Part shown: in pieces, positions 47,254 through 54,949 of the stretch
How the letters are laid out: every line of letters begins with the position of its first letter
How positions within the stretch are numbered: position 1 is the stretch's first letter
Source of the DNA: Fructilactobacillus sanfranciscensis DSM 20451
GTDB taxonomy: Bacteria > Bacillota > Bacilli > Lactobacillales > Lactobacillaceae
NCBI RefSeq assembly: GCF_001436035.1
Contig: NZ_AYYM01000006.1
Coordinates: 1-54,949, forward strand
Direction: 5' to 3'
Length of the DNA: 54,949 bases
Translations under genes and position numbers: made by a program
The notes under the pieces: generated by a model
What the model was told of the DNA's origin: nothing
Database searches by the model: none
What the model saw: the letters and a program-made list of their open reading frames with translations, nothing else

Positions 47254-48419
47254 GCTTTTGTTTGATATTGACGTTTACTTTCGTTAACTCCAGTAAAAGT
47301 AAATTGAGAATGATCTTTAAGATCATCAAGGTGATAATCACCAGCGTCTAGTTTAGGCCATTGTGCAAACATCGTTTCATATTCTGGAACTGTTAAACGA
47401 GTTCTTTGATTAAGTATTTCATTAATTTGTTTTTTTCGTTGGCTGTTTTTAAATCCTGGTTGTAAAGTACCAGTGTAAAATTCACCTTGGGCCCCTGAAC
47501 CATAACTAAAGATTCCAATTTGATCTCCAGCATGCAAATCATCAGAATTATCCAATAGAGATAACAAACTGAGATACAACGAGCCAGTATATAAATTACC
47601 AACTCGTTTGTTATAAACACGACTAGCCTCAAACTCACTTAAGAAGTGCTTTTGATCAGTTTCAGAAAGTTCAGGCAAAATTTCACGTAACCCTTTAAGA
47701 CCCATCTTTGTGTATGGAAGATGGAATACTAAAGCACTTAAATCAGTCAAATTCATGTCATTAGTTTGCAAATAATCATGAATCGTCTTTACAAAAAATT
47801 GTTGGTAAATATCATTCGAATAATGACCATCAACCAAGGCCTCAGTTCGATTCAAAGGACGCCAAAAATCCATAATATCATCTGAATATACACTGCTATT
47901 TTTGCTTAGTTTAAGAATTGTTGAGTCAGCTGCAATCGTCATTGCCACTGCTCCTCCACCTTGAGTTACTTCCCCAGCGGTTCTAACTCCATAACGCGCT
48001 ACATCAGCTCCGACCACAAGTGCTTGTTGATTTGGATGAAGATTTACAAACTCTTTGGCCATTTGAATTCCAGCAGTTGCTCCATAACACGCTTGCTTGA
48101 TTTCAAAAGCTCGTGCATGACGACTTAGCCCTAATAAATTTTGTAAATAAATAGCCCCCGACTTAGAATTATCAATTCCAGTCTCTGTACCTAAAATAAT
48201 TAAACTAATTTTATCACGATTACTATCATCGATTACTTGTAAAGCAGCATTAGCAGCCATGGTAACTGTGTCCTGGGTATTTGGAATTACTGCTTGTTCC
48301 GTTTGTCCAATTCCAATTAAATATTTATTAGGATTTTCATTTCTAGCATTTGCTAAATCAACCATATCAACATAGTAATTAGGAGTAAAAAATCCTATCT
48401 TATCAATTCCAACGTTCAT
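47250..48419 (-). CDS. mvaS: Hydroxymethylglutaryl-CoA synthase
   Basis: First committed condensation of the mevalonate pathway for isoprenoids. The 389 residues begin MNVGIDKIGFFTPNYYVDM; the catalytic Cys111 lies in KQACYGATAGI, Glu79 in GTETGID, and VFHLPYTKMGLKGL carries the active-site His. Length is typical. It stands alone, with a -10-like TATACT upstream. Confidence 0.96.
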   Translation of the reverse strand: MNVGIDKIGFFTPNYYVDMVDLANARNENPNKYLIGIGQTEQAVIPNTQDTVTMAANAALQVIDDSNRDKISLIILGTETGIDNSKSGAIYLQNLLGLSRHARAFEIKQACYGATAGIQMAKEFVNLHPNQQALVVGADVARYGVRTAGEVTQGGGAVAMTIAADSTILKLSKNSSVYSDDIMDFWRPLNRTEALVDGHYSNDIYQQFFVKTIHDYLQTNDMNLTDLSALVFHLPYTKMGLKGLREILPELSETDQKHFLSEFEASRVYNKRVGNLYTGSLYLSLLSLLDNSDDLHAGDQIGIFSYGSGAQGEFYTGTLQPGFKNSQRKKQINEILNQRTRLTVPEYETMFAQWPKLDAGDYHLDDLKDHSQFTFTGVNESKRQYQTKA

Positions 48420-48513
48420 TTTATCGCTCCAATTTATTTGTTTTTATAGTATAAGTGTATCGTTTTATCTAGCATTCGCAAAGGTCATTAACCATAACTT
48501 AACCTAAAGTTAC

Positions 48514-48542
48514 AAAAGCCTATGATTTCTCATAGACTTTTT
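48514..48542 (-). terminator. Terminator after the aminotransferase
   Basis: Stem AAAGTCTATGA / TCATAGGCTTT (minus strand) with a GAAA loop and a T run. Confidence 0.8.
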
Positions 48543-48547
48543 AAAAT

Positions 48548-49726
48548 TTAATTTTCATTAACAAATTTTGTAATTCGTTTCATAGCTTCCTTAATGTTAT
48601 CTAAGTCAGCTGCATAAGAAATTCGAACATACCCTTGACCACTTTCGCCAAAAGCATCTCCTGGTGTAACTCCGACATGAGCTTCACGAGCAAGTCTTAA
48701 AGCAAACTCTTCTGAAGTTTCATTGAACTTATTTGGCATCTTAGCAAAGATATAAAAAGCACCATCAGGACTAATTACATCGAAGCCAACTTTACGAAGT
48801 GCTTCAGTTACTAAATCACGACGCTCACGATATTTAACAAGCATTGGTTTAGAATCATCATAACCATTGTCTAAGGCCTCTAGTGCAGCATACTGGGCTG
48901 GATTAGATGGTGATGTAACTAAATATCCATGAACCTTGTTAACATTTTTGATTACTTCAGCTGGTCCTGTAATATACCCTAAGCGCCACCCAGTCATGGC
49001 ATGAGATTTTGAAACACCATTAATTAAAATCGTACTTTCAGGTAAATATTGTGCAATAGAAGTGTGTGGCATTTCATAAGTTAATTCAGCGTATATTTCA
49101 TCAGAAATTACTAACAAACCATATTCGTCTAAAACTTTAGCTAAAGCCTTAATTTCATCTTCAGTGTATTCAACCCCAGTTGGATTAGTTGGGTAATTTA
49201 AAATAATTGACTTAGCATCTGGGTTAGCTTTTAAAGTTTCTTCGAGCTTTTCTGCCGTTAATTTAAATGCATCTGCAGAGGTATCAATTGAAACTACCTC
49301 ACCATGTGCCATTTCAATTACTGAAACATAAGCTGGATAAGCAGGCATTGGAACAATTACTTTATCACCATCATTAATTGTTGCTAAAAAAGTACTGGAT
49401 AGAGCTTCCGTTGCCCCATCAGTAACCACAACCTCTGTAGCAGCATCATAATCAAGATTAAGACGTTTTTTTACGTAACGACTAATTGTTTCACGCAACT
49501 CCATCCAACCTGGTTGAGGAGAATAGTGTGACTTGTTTTCTTTAATGCTTTCAATGGCAGCTTTTTTAATGTGTTCTGGCGTATTGAACCCAGGCTCTCC
49601 AACATTTAAACTGATTAAATCAGGAACATCGCTTATTTTCAAAGAAAACGAACGAATACGCGCTGGAGTGATTTGGGCGAGAGTATGATTATACGTCTCA
49701 CTAAGTCTGGCATTTAATTTTGGCAT
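48548..49726 (-). CDS. Pyridoxal-phosphate aminotransferase class I (PatA/AraT-like)
   Basis: A 392-residue fold-type I aminotransferase. The Schiff-base lysine is Lys240 in GVSKSHAMTGWRLG; YPTNPTGVEY and VISDEIYAEL bind PLP, and the C-terminal Arg in YVRISYA binds the substrate carboxylate. In lactobacilli such proteins are annotated as aromatic aminotransferase or PatA, acting in amino-acid or diaminopimelate metabolism. The precise substrate is not shown. It has its own terminator. Confidence 0.9.
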   Translation of the reverse strand: MPKLNARLSETYNHTLAQITPARIRSFSLKISDVPDLISLNVGEPGFNTPEHIKKAAIESIKENKSHYSPQPGWMELRETISRYVKKRLNLDYDAATEVVVTDGATEALSSTFLATINDGDKVIVPMPAYPAYVSVIEMAHGEVVSIDTSADAFKLTAEKLEETLKANPDAKSIILNYPTNPTGVEYTEDEIKALAKVLDEYGLLVISDEIYAELTYEMPHTSIAQYLPESTILINGVSKSHAMTGWRLGYITGPAEVIKNVNKVHGYLVTSPSNPAQYAALEALDNGYDDSKPMLVKYRERRDLVTEALRKVGFDVISPDGAFYIFAKMPNKFNETSEEFALRLAREAHVGVTPGDAFGESGQGYVRISYAADLDNIKEAMKRITKFVNEN

Positions 49727-49867
49727 ATTTGAAACTCCCTTAATTGTCTACACTTTTAAAATATATGTTTTATTTTATTTACAATGATAATAGTAATTTG
49801 AGAAAATATCAATAAAATGACAAAATTTTATAAAATTAAGCTACTTTTGTTAAGATTTTATCCAAAA

Positions 49868-49897
49868 AAATCCTATCAACTAAAATTGATAGGATTT
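49868..49897 (-). terminator. Terminator after the NADH-oxidase-like gene
   Basis: Perfect 12-bp stem AAATCCTATCAA / TTGATAGGATTT with a T run on the minus strand. Confidence 0.9.
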
Positions 49898-49902
49898 AAA
49901 AA

Positions 49903-51012
49903 TTATTTATTTAATTTATCTTGTGCTTTTTGTGCTGCAATATTCATAACGTTCCAAGGACGGTCAAAGCCTGGTTGGAAGAAGAAATCAGCATAAGCCA
50001 ATTCATCAACTGTCATGTGTTTTTGGATTGCTAGCGAAATTGCATTGATATTAGCCGTTACATCTTGTTTAGACATAATTTGAGCCCCTAAAACTTCACG
50101 AGTACGCGGATCAAAAGTTAATTTGAAGTATACTTTTGCATTGTTTGAAGCTGGTACTTTATCATCAGTTAAAAATACTGATTCAACGTCAATACCCATT
50201 TTTTTAGCGGTAACATCTTTTAATCCAGTTGAAGCAAACTTGTAATTATAGACATGAAGTGCAGATGATCCAGAGACAGCAGTTGTTTTGCGACGTTTTT
50301 CATTTAAATTATAAGCAGCTGAACGACCTTGTCGACGAGCATTTGGTGCAAGCGCAATTAATTTTTTGGTTCCAGTTGGGGCAAACTCAATTTTAGTGGC
50401 ATCACCAACGGCAAAAATATCTGGTTGACTAGTTTCTTGATATTCATCAGTCATAATTAAGCCTTGGCTATCAAGTTTAACAGTATCTTTCAACCATTCA
50501 GTTGCTGGACGAATTCCTGCAGCTTCAATTCCAATATAACCTGAACCAATGACTGAGACATTATTAATATCAGGGTCAACTTCAGCTTTCTTTAAAAGAA
50601 TTGCCCAGTCACGTCCACGCATAGCATAAATATTCTTTAAATCTTTTCCTGGCACAGGTAGTTCAAAAGGAACCGCTCCTAACGAAAGAACTAACTTATC
50701 ATGTTTACTTTCAGTTTCTTCACCGTTATTAACATCAACAACCTTAATTGAATGTTGTTCTGGGTCAATGCTAGTCACTTCAGAATTAATATGAACATGA
50801 ACGCCCTTTGCTTCCATTCCACCAATCGTTGCATAACTAACGGAATTAACATCCTTAACGACTCCTTGAAGATACAATTCAATTCCACATGATAATAAAG
50901 AAACAAAATCGCCCTTTTCATACCAATCAATCTCAGCATTGGGAAAATCGTGTAATACTCCTCTTACAGTTTCAAAACCACCGTGTGATGAACCTACAAC
51001 TGATACTTTCAT
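49903..51012 (-). CDS. NADH oxidase-like flavoprotein with an internal deletion of about 80 residues
   Basis: Resembles water-forming NADH oxidases of lactic acid bacteria, which reduce O2 with NADH using FAD and a redox cysteine. The FAD-binding start (VVGSSHGGFET with His10), the redox Cys42 (LLSCGIELYL), the FAD-binding VGDAT region and the dimerisation domain are present. The protein has 369 residues, against about 450 in the family. After NNVSVIGSGYIGIEAA (to residue 165) the sequence jumps straight to GIRPATEWL, so most of the NAD-binding domain is missing without a frameshift. It has a good GGAGGAGAG site. Activity is doubtful. Confidence 0.9.
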   Translation of the reverse strand: MKVSVVGSSHGGFETVRGVLHDFPNAEIDWYEKGDFVSLLSCGIELYLQGVVKDVNSVSYATIGGMEAKGVHVHINSEVTSIDPEQHSIKVVDVNNGEETESKHDKLVLSLGAVPFELPVPGKDLKNIYAMRGRDWAILLKKAEVDPDINNVSVIGSGYIGIEAAGIRPATEWLKDTVKLDSQGLIMTDEYQETSQPDIFAVGDATKIEFAPTGTKKLIALAPNARRQGRSAAYNLNEKRRKTTAVSGSSALHVYNYKFASTGLKDVTAKKMGIDVESVFLTDDKVPASNNAKVYFKLTFDPRTREVLGAQIMSKQDVTANINAISLAIQKHMTVDELAYADFFFQPGFDRPWNVMNIAAQKAQDKLNK

Positions 51013-51032
51013 ATATCTCTCCTCCTAAATTA

Positions 51033-51056
51033 AAAGGTCTTGCAAAACTTAACCTT
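51033..51056 (-). promoter_or_regulatory. Hairpin in the NADH-oxidase leader
   Basis: On the minus strand GTCCTGCAA / TTGCAAGAC (one mismatch) forms a stem followed by CTTTT just before the ribosome binding site. It could be a weak attenuator. Unclear function. Confidence 0.35.
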
Positions 51057-51072
51057 GCAGGACTGAGTTACT

Positions 51073-51101
51073 TTATAATAATTAAAATTTAATTATTATA
51101 A
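51073..51101. repeat. Perfect AT-rich palindrome between nox-like gene and lipoprotein
   Basis: Two 14-base arms (TTATAATAATTAAA and its complement) around one central base, enclosed by CCTTGCA (51050-51056) and TGCAAGG (51105-51111), also inverted. It lies in the divergent promoter region and could be an operator. Confidence 0.6.
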
Positions 51102-51125
51102 TTATGCAAGGTAAATCTAATCCGA

Positions 51126-51154
51126 TTGGTTAATTTGATAGTTTACGGTACAAT
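51126..51154 (+). promoter_or_regulatory. Promoter of the DUF5067-like lipoprotein
   Basis: TTGGTT (51126-51131), 17-base spacer, TACAAT (51149-51154). Confidence 0.6.
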
Positions 51155-51184
51155 ATAAATAGTATGTTTAAAGGAGATAATAAG

Positions 51185-51745
51185 ATGAAAAAACTTTTAG
51201 TCAGTAGCATTGTTATTCTTAGTTCTTTGACTTTAGCAAGTTGTTCATCATTAGATGGTCAATACAAAAAATCAAGTAATGATAAAAAACAAACTACTAA
51301 ACAAGTCAAAGCTCCTACTAGATCATCATTTAAAAATAATGTAGCAACATTAAATGATAAAACAATTAAAATTACTGGGGTCAAAACAATTAAAGATACA
51401 CAAGAATATAGTCAACCTTTAGTGGTCTTCATGTATAAAACCACTAACAAATCAAACAAAATTATTACGCCACTAACTGCTTGGAATAATACCTTTAAAA
51501 TAACCCAAAAAGGTAAATCGCTTAAAAAAGTTAGTTTTACTGACGATCGTCTTGATTCAAATCCTGATAAAAACCTTGCTGAAGGTGATTCTGCCAAAAA
51601 CAGTGTGGTTTATGAATTAGATAATCAAAAAGATCCAATTAAAATTAATGCTAGTGAAGGAATTAGCATTAACAGTATCAATGAATCTTCAAGTATTGAT
51701 GGTACTAATTTGGGATCTGAACAATTTAGCATTAATAATAATTAA
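51185..51745 (+). CDS. Lipoprotein with DUF5067-like domain
   Basis: The start ATG 51185 follows AAAGGAG; an ATG at 51164 lies before that site. The 186-residue precursor has signal peptide MKKLLVSSIVILSSLTLASC, with the lipobox cysteine last, then a Lys/Ser/Thr linker. The folded part contains LVVFMYKTTNKSNKIITPL and DDRLDSNPDKNLAEG, typical of immunoglobulin-like DUF5067 domains in surface lipoproteins of lactic acid bacteria. Function unknown. Confidence 0.8.
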   Translation: MKKLLVSSIVILSSLTLASCSSLDGQYKKSSNDKKQTTKQVKAPTRSSFKNNVATLNDKTIKITGVKTIKDTQEYSQPLVVFMYKTTNKSNKIITPLTAWNNTFKITQKGKSLKKVSFTDDRLDSNPDKNLAEGDSAKNSVVYELDNQKDPIKINASEGISINSINESSSIDGTNLGSEQFSINNN

Positions 51746-51758
51746 TAATTTTAAATAC

Positions 51759-51790
51759 AAAAAAGGAATTCCAATTGGAATTCCTTTTTT
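51759..51790. terminator. Bidirectional terminator between the lipoprotein and the Apf-like gene
   Basis: Perfect 14-bp stem AAAAAAGGAATTCC / GGAATTCCTTTTTT with an AATT loop. Confidence 0.92.
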
Positions 51791-51816
51791 GTTTACTTTA
51801 TTTTAATAAGTTAATT

Positions 51817-52419
51817 TTAGTACCAACCATGTGATTGCCAGAATGATTGAGCACCTGACCATGAACCGTAACGTGAAGTTACATAGTTATCAGCAACTCG
51901 TTCTTGGTTAGCTGGACTGTTGTCACCACCAAGGTAACTAGCATCTAATTGGTAACGTCCAATGTAACGACCATTTTGTGCTGAGTATAAACCACTTGAT
52001 TCACGTTGTGCAATCCATTCTTTGGCAGCAGCATTGCTACCACTTACTGAACTAGTAGCTGGAGCACTTTGTTGTACAGGTGCTTGGGCTGCTGGTGCAG
52101 TAGCTTGTTGAACTGGTGCTGTTACAGAAGGAGTTGCAGCTGCTTGTGTATCAGTAGTAGCTGGTGCAACAACTTGAACATCACCGTTATCGATATCAAA
52201 AACTTCACCAACATAAATTTTGTTAATATCTTGGATGTTGTTTACATCCTTGATACTTTGCATTGAAACGTTGTAAGTTTTAGCAAGTTCTGAGATAGTG
52301 TCACCTGATTTAACTGTTACGCGAGTTGAGGCGTTAGCACTGTTTGCACCGGCGAATAAAACCCCAGCAGATACAGCAGTAAAAGTTGCGATTGACTTAA
52401 TCATGTTTCTTTTCTTCAT
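51817..52419 (-). CDS. LysM domain protein, aggregation-promoting-factor (Apf)-like
   Basis: Secreted, cell-wall-associated protein of 200 residues. Signal peptide ends near ANSANAS; the LysM domain (about 32-76) reads VTVKSGDTISELAKTYNVS; a Ala/Pro/Gln/Val-rich linker follows; the C-terminal domain EWIAQRESSGLYSAQNGRYIG ... FWQSHGWY is that of Apf proteins with lysozyme/transglycosylase-like fold. Apf proteins affect cell shape, aggregation and peptidoglycan. Good AAGGAG site. Confidence 0.92.
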   Translation of the reverse strand: MKKRNMIKSIATFTAVSAGVLFAGANSANASTRVTVKSGDTISELAKTYNVSMQSIKDVNNIQDINKIYVGEVFDIDNGDVQVVAPATTDTQAAATPSVTAPVQQATAPAAQAPVQQSAPATSSVSGSNAAAKEWIAQRESSGLYSAQNGRYIGRYQLDASYLGGDNSPANQERVADNYVTSRYGSWSGAQSFWQSHGWY

Positions 52420-52620
52420 AAATAGAAAACTCCTTTATTTTTCGATAAATAGTAATGACATATTGTCTTAACTTCTTTCAGTTAACAAATACAATGCTAA
52501 AGGTAATATGTTGCATAAACATTACGTTAAGATTAAAGAAAACGTCATTTATGTAATGATGTAACATAATCAAAATATCGTGTAACAATTGAAACACTCT
52601 TTTATTAGCTAAAAAACCAA
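52420..52620. other. Long AT-rich upstream region of the Apf-like gene
   Basis: About 200 bases without a gene. Three TGTAA motifs occur (near 52555-52585), but not with the spacing of a WalR site. A clear -35/-10 pair was not found. Strong surface-protein genes often have long leaders, which may be the case here. Confidence 0.4.
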
Positions 52621-52666
52621 AAAATTCTAGGAAAATCAGCCATAATGACCGATATCCTAGAATTTT
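52621..52666 (-). terminator. Terminator after the 2-hydroxycarboxylate transporter
   Basis: Outer stem AAAATTCTAGGA / TCCTAGAATTTT and a 22-base interior, followed by a T run on the minus strand. Confidence 0.85.
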
Positions 52667-52689
52667 AATTTTTTAATTTATTTTAAATT

Positions 52690-53994
52690 TTAGCCAAAGA
52701 AAGCAATGTAGAAACCAGATACAACTAATGTAATGGCACCACATAAACGGTTACCCATTTGAGCAAACGCAATTAATTGCATCCGATCACAAGCAGCTAA
52801 AACGGAAACGTTACCAGTTCCACCCATTGAGTTATCAATGAATCCAGCAGTAATCGCAGCTTCAACTGGATATAGTCCAAATAACTTACCTAAGAAGAAT
52901 GCTGAAGTACTAATTGCAACGATACTTACAAGCACTAATAAAACTAATTGCCAAGTAATTGAACTAGTCAAAACGTTTAAATCAACCATAGCAAGTCCCA
53001 TTCCAGCAAGTAAGGCATGAGTACATGTCTTAGTTACTGATTGACCAAAAGTTACAGCAGATTCTTCATAGTACTTAGGAATCAAACCAGTTGCTTTTAA
53101 AACAATTACTAAAATAATGATAAAGGCAAAGTCGTTAACCATTGGAACTAATTTGGTAAGAATTTCACCAACTAGATAAATGGTACCAGCAACGGCCATT
53201 CCTACTCCTAACTTAGTGAAAGAAAAAGCTGATGCATCTGTTTTAGAAGCTTTAAATTCACCAGGGAGCATTTGACCATGACCATTGTATTTACTGTTAG
53301 ATAAGAGTTTACTTACCCAACTAGCGCCTAAAATAGCAAAGATATTAGCAAGGATTACAGCTGGAAGTAAATGTGAGAAGTATCCAGCAGCAGCCCCATG
53401 CATTGATGAAGCGTAAATTTTTGAAAGTGGCACAGCACCGGCACCAACACCACCACCCATAGCTGGGAAAGCAACGTATAACGCACCATAGCTGAAACCT
53501 TTACCAATCAACATTGAAACTAAACCAACGGCTACAAACGCGATGGCAGCTGAAATAATTGCAACTGGTAAGAAACGAACTGCAGCCTTTAATAACATGT
53601 CACGATTCATACCAAAAATAGCACTGGTAATCAAGGCAACAATATAAAAGTTAAGGAAGTTATCAGTTGATAAGAATGTATGTACATCACTAACAACATA
53701 AGTTGGAATGAGATGGAAAAATACTAAAGTAGCTGGTGCCATTAAAGCAAAGAATGCACCACCACCAAGATAACTTCTAAAGATTGGAAGCTTTGAACCT
53801 AGGAAGTAGCAAACATTACCAAGGACAACCATGGTAAATAAAGCTCCTAAAATATCATTAGGCAAAGCGTGAATTAAAACAGCAGCTACAAAGATAATTC
53901 CAATAATAGCGTAGAAAACTAAACCGAAACCATCAATTTTAAAATTTTCTAAACGTGAAATTAAACTTGAGCTGTTTTGTTTTTCATTATTCAT
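52690..53994 (-). CDS. 2-hydroxycarboxylate transporter family protein (CitP/MleP/CitS type)
   Basis: Membrane transporter for citrate, malate or related hydroxy acids, often exchanging substrate for lactate. About eleven helices; GGGVGAGAVPLSKIYA and GFIDNSMGGTGNVSVLAA are the two GGxG reentrant-loop motifs. I start at ATG 53994 (MNNEKQ) after AAGGAGG, 11 bases away; the longer frame begins inside pnuC. About 434 residues. No malolactic or citrate-lyase gene lies in view, so the substrate is open. Co-transcribed with pnuC. Confidence 0.88.
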   Translation of the reverse strand: MNNEKQNSSSLISRLENFKIDGFGLVFYAIIGIIFVAAVLIHALPNDILGALFTMVVLGNVCYFLGSKLPIFRSYLGGGAFFALMAPATLVFFHLIPTYVVSDVHTFLSTDNFLNFYIVALITSAIFGMNRDMLLKAAVRFLPVAIISAAIAFVAVGLVSMLIGKGFSYGALYVAFPAMGGGVGAGAVPLSKIYASSMHGAAAGYFSHLLPAVILANIFAILGASWVSKLLSNSKYNGHGQMLPGEFKASKTDASAFSFTKLGVGMAVAGTIYLVGEILTKLVPMVNDFAFIIILVIVLKATGLIPKYYEESAVTFGQSVTKTCTHALLAGMGLAMVDLNVLTSSITWQLVLLVLVSIVAISTSAFFLGKLFGLYPVEAAITAGFIDNSMGGTGNVSVLAACDRMQLIAFAQMGNRLCGAITLVVSGFYIAFFG

Positions 53995-54026
53995 AAATGT
54001 AAATTCCTCCTTCATTGTGTGATTAA

Positions 54027-54800
54027 TCATTTAGATTTATGACTAAGTTTATTCCAGTTATAAGCACCTTGTAAACTATTAATAAAGAAAATCATATAAG
54101 TTACAAATAATGCTGGACTAGCTGTTCCGAGTTGGAATGAAGAAAACCATAAAAATATTGCTGTAATGTTACCTAATATCCACACTACATATTGTTCTTT
54201 CTTTAAGTTTAATTCTAGTAAAGAACCTGTAAGAGCAAGTGCTAAGGTGAGGGAATCCCAGAATAAACTAGGGTCGTCAGTTAAACCAAATAAATAATAA
54301 ACAATTCCCCATGCAACTACAAAGAAAATAATATACTTAATCCAGTCTAACCAAGACTTGAAAGATTCTACATGGATGTCTTCATTCCACTGGGGGTCTA
54401 AGATACAGAATAAATCTAGTGCAAAAAAGTAAACCAATTGTTCTACAATATTAGCATAATTGTGTGCAATAGCAGCAGATAAGATAATAAACACTGCTGA
54501 GCATGCCGCAGCCCATCCCTGGATAGGACTTAAATTACTAATGCCACAAACTGTCAATACTGCTAAGTTAGAGCCAATAAATCCAAAAATTGCTCCCCAT
54601 AATAATTCTGGAGAAGGGCTACCTATAAGAGTGGTTGTTAAAATATAAACTTGTAAAATAAAGTTTACTACTAATAAAGCATAACTAATCTTACTCCAAC
54701 CTTTTACTTGACCCAATAGCCATTTAAAATATCCCTTACGAAAAATGTTCTTAGAATATTCTGGTAGGTTTGTCAAAACTCTCTTATAACTCTCAAACAT
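54027..54800 (-). CDS. pnuC: PnuC-family nicotinamide riboside transporter
   Basis: A 257-residue membrane protein with seven or eight helices, matching PnuC vitamin transporters for nicotinamide riboside. Features: a Trp-rich C-terminal part with LKKEQYVVWILGNITAIFLWF, and NSLQGAYNWNKL at the end. Its ATG follows AGGTGGAG. NAD salvage fits a fastidious lactic acid bacterium. A different vitamin substrate (PnuT/PnuX type) cannot be excluded. It precedes the hydroxycarboxylate transporter. Confidence 0.88.
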   Translation of the reverse strand: MFESYKRVLTNLPEYSKNIFRKGYFKWLLGQVKGWSKISYALLVVNFILQVYILTTTLIGSPSPELLWGAIFGFIGSNLAVLTVCGISNLSPIQGWAAACSAVFIILSAAIAHNYANIVEQLVYFFALDLFCILDPQWNEDIHVESFKSWLDWIKYIIFFVVAWGIVYYLFGLTDDPSLFWDSLTLALALTGSLLELNLKKEQYVVWILGNITAIFLWFSSFQLGTASPALFVTYMIFFINSLQGAYNWNKLSHKSK

Positions 54801-54840
54801 GCATTCTCCACCTTTTGTTTAGTTTTTATATTCATTTACC

Positions 54841-54849
54841 AGTATAACA
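54841..54849 (-). promoter_or_regulatory. Extended -10 promoter of pnuC
   Basis: TG-T-TATACT on the minus strand. A -35 at the standard distance would fall in the CRISPR terminal repeat (AGAGCA, 54869-54864) and matches the consensus poorly. Confidence 0.6.
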
Positions 54850-54864
54850 CAATGGAGTATATCT

Positions 54865-54949
54865 GCTCTTAATCTCATTAGAATGACGTACTTCTAAAAC
54901 TCTTAATCCCATATTTTGACCTTGATAAACGCTCTTAATCTCATTAGAA
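54865..54949 (-). CRISPR. End of a CRISPR array, type II-A-like repeats, cut by the window edge
   Basis: One full 36-base repeat (54865-54900), one 30-base spacer (54901-54930) and the first 19 bases of a second repeat (54931-54949), identical to the matching part of the first. On the minus strand the repeat starts GTTTTAGAAGTACGTC and ends GATTAAGAGC. The GTTTTAGA start and 36/30 geometry are typical of type II-A arrays of lactobacilli. That orientation makes 54865-54900 the terminal, leader-distal repeat; cas9-cas1-cas2-csn2 and the leader should lie to the right. Confidence 0.9.

Noticed and set aside
50508-50524. Adjacent PstI and EcoRI sites at the nox deletion junction, resembling a cloning polylinker
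   Set aside because: The bases encode exactly the residues expected at the two sides of the junction (EAA and GIRP), so a natural coincidence is more likely than vector sequence.
52550-52590. TGTAA repeats upstream of the Apf-like gene as a WalR box
   Set aside because: WalR sites need two hexamers spaced by five bases; the copies here are spaced by two bases or far apart.

Overview
The window looks like chromosomal DNA of a low-G+C member of the Lactobacillaceae (roughly one third G+C by eye). Grounds: PolC-type DNA polymerase III, mevalonate-pathway HMG-CoA synthase, PepV dipeptidase, an aggregation-promoting-factor-like LysM protein, T-box leaders, an S(MK)/SAM-III leader before metK, a CIRCE/HrcA heat-shock operon, and many TTG/GTG starts with strong Shine-Dalgarno sites. 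The repeat at the right edge and the gene content would fit a Fructilactobacillus- or Apilactobacillus-like species, but this is inferred and the genus is not proven. Almost all genes lie on the minus strand. No tRNA or rRNA gene was recognised.

Left to right: (1) 1-420, the first codons of a DUF4422 glycosyltransferase-like gene and a hairpin resembling an IS200/IS605 right end. (2) 421-25,046, a core information-processing block read right to left: rpsB-tsf, pyrH-frr-(unknown gene)-uppS-cdsA-rseP-proS-polC, then rimP-nusA-rnpM(ylxR)-ylxQ-infB-rbfA, truB-ribF, then hrcA-grpE-dnaK-dnaJ. Its controls are visible: an S2-type leader before rpsB, a promoter followed at once by a terminator before rimP, and CIRCE before hrcA. 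(3) 25,047-32,000, small housekeeping genes (tRNA methyltransferase/GIY-YIG pair, plsC, yneF, ynzC, lexA with its SOS box, pgpA, CPBP protease, deoxynucleoside kinase) with two decayed genes. (4) 32,000-43,500, amino-acid and envelope metabolism with three RNA switches: Met T-box before metQ, Leu T-box before leuS and SAM-III before metK, plus M20 peptidases, NAD(P)HX dehydratase, a MurJ-like flippase and an MFS exporter. (5) 43,500-52,500, an amino-acid ABC transporter without a binding protein, uraA behind a PyrR-type attenuator, mvaS, an aminotransferase, a NADH-oxidase-like flavoprotein with an internal deletion, a DUF5067-like lipoprotein and an Apf-like LysM protein. (6) 52,600-54,800, a pnuC / 2-hydroxycarboxylate transporter operon. 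(7) 54,865-54,949, the end of a CRISPR array with 36-base repeats and a 30-base spacer, of type II-A appearance. It is cut by the window edge.

The most notable items are the CRISPR array, whose cas genes and leader should lie beyond the right edge; the NADH-oxidase-like gene, which lacks about 80 residues in frame across its NAD-binding domain; the rimP-nusA leader, which looks like a NusA autoregulatory attenuator; and the two decayed genes around lexA and pgpA.
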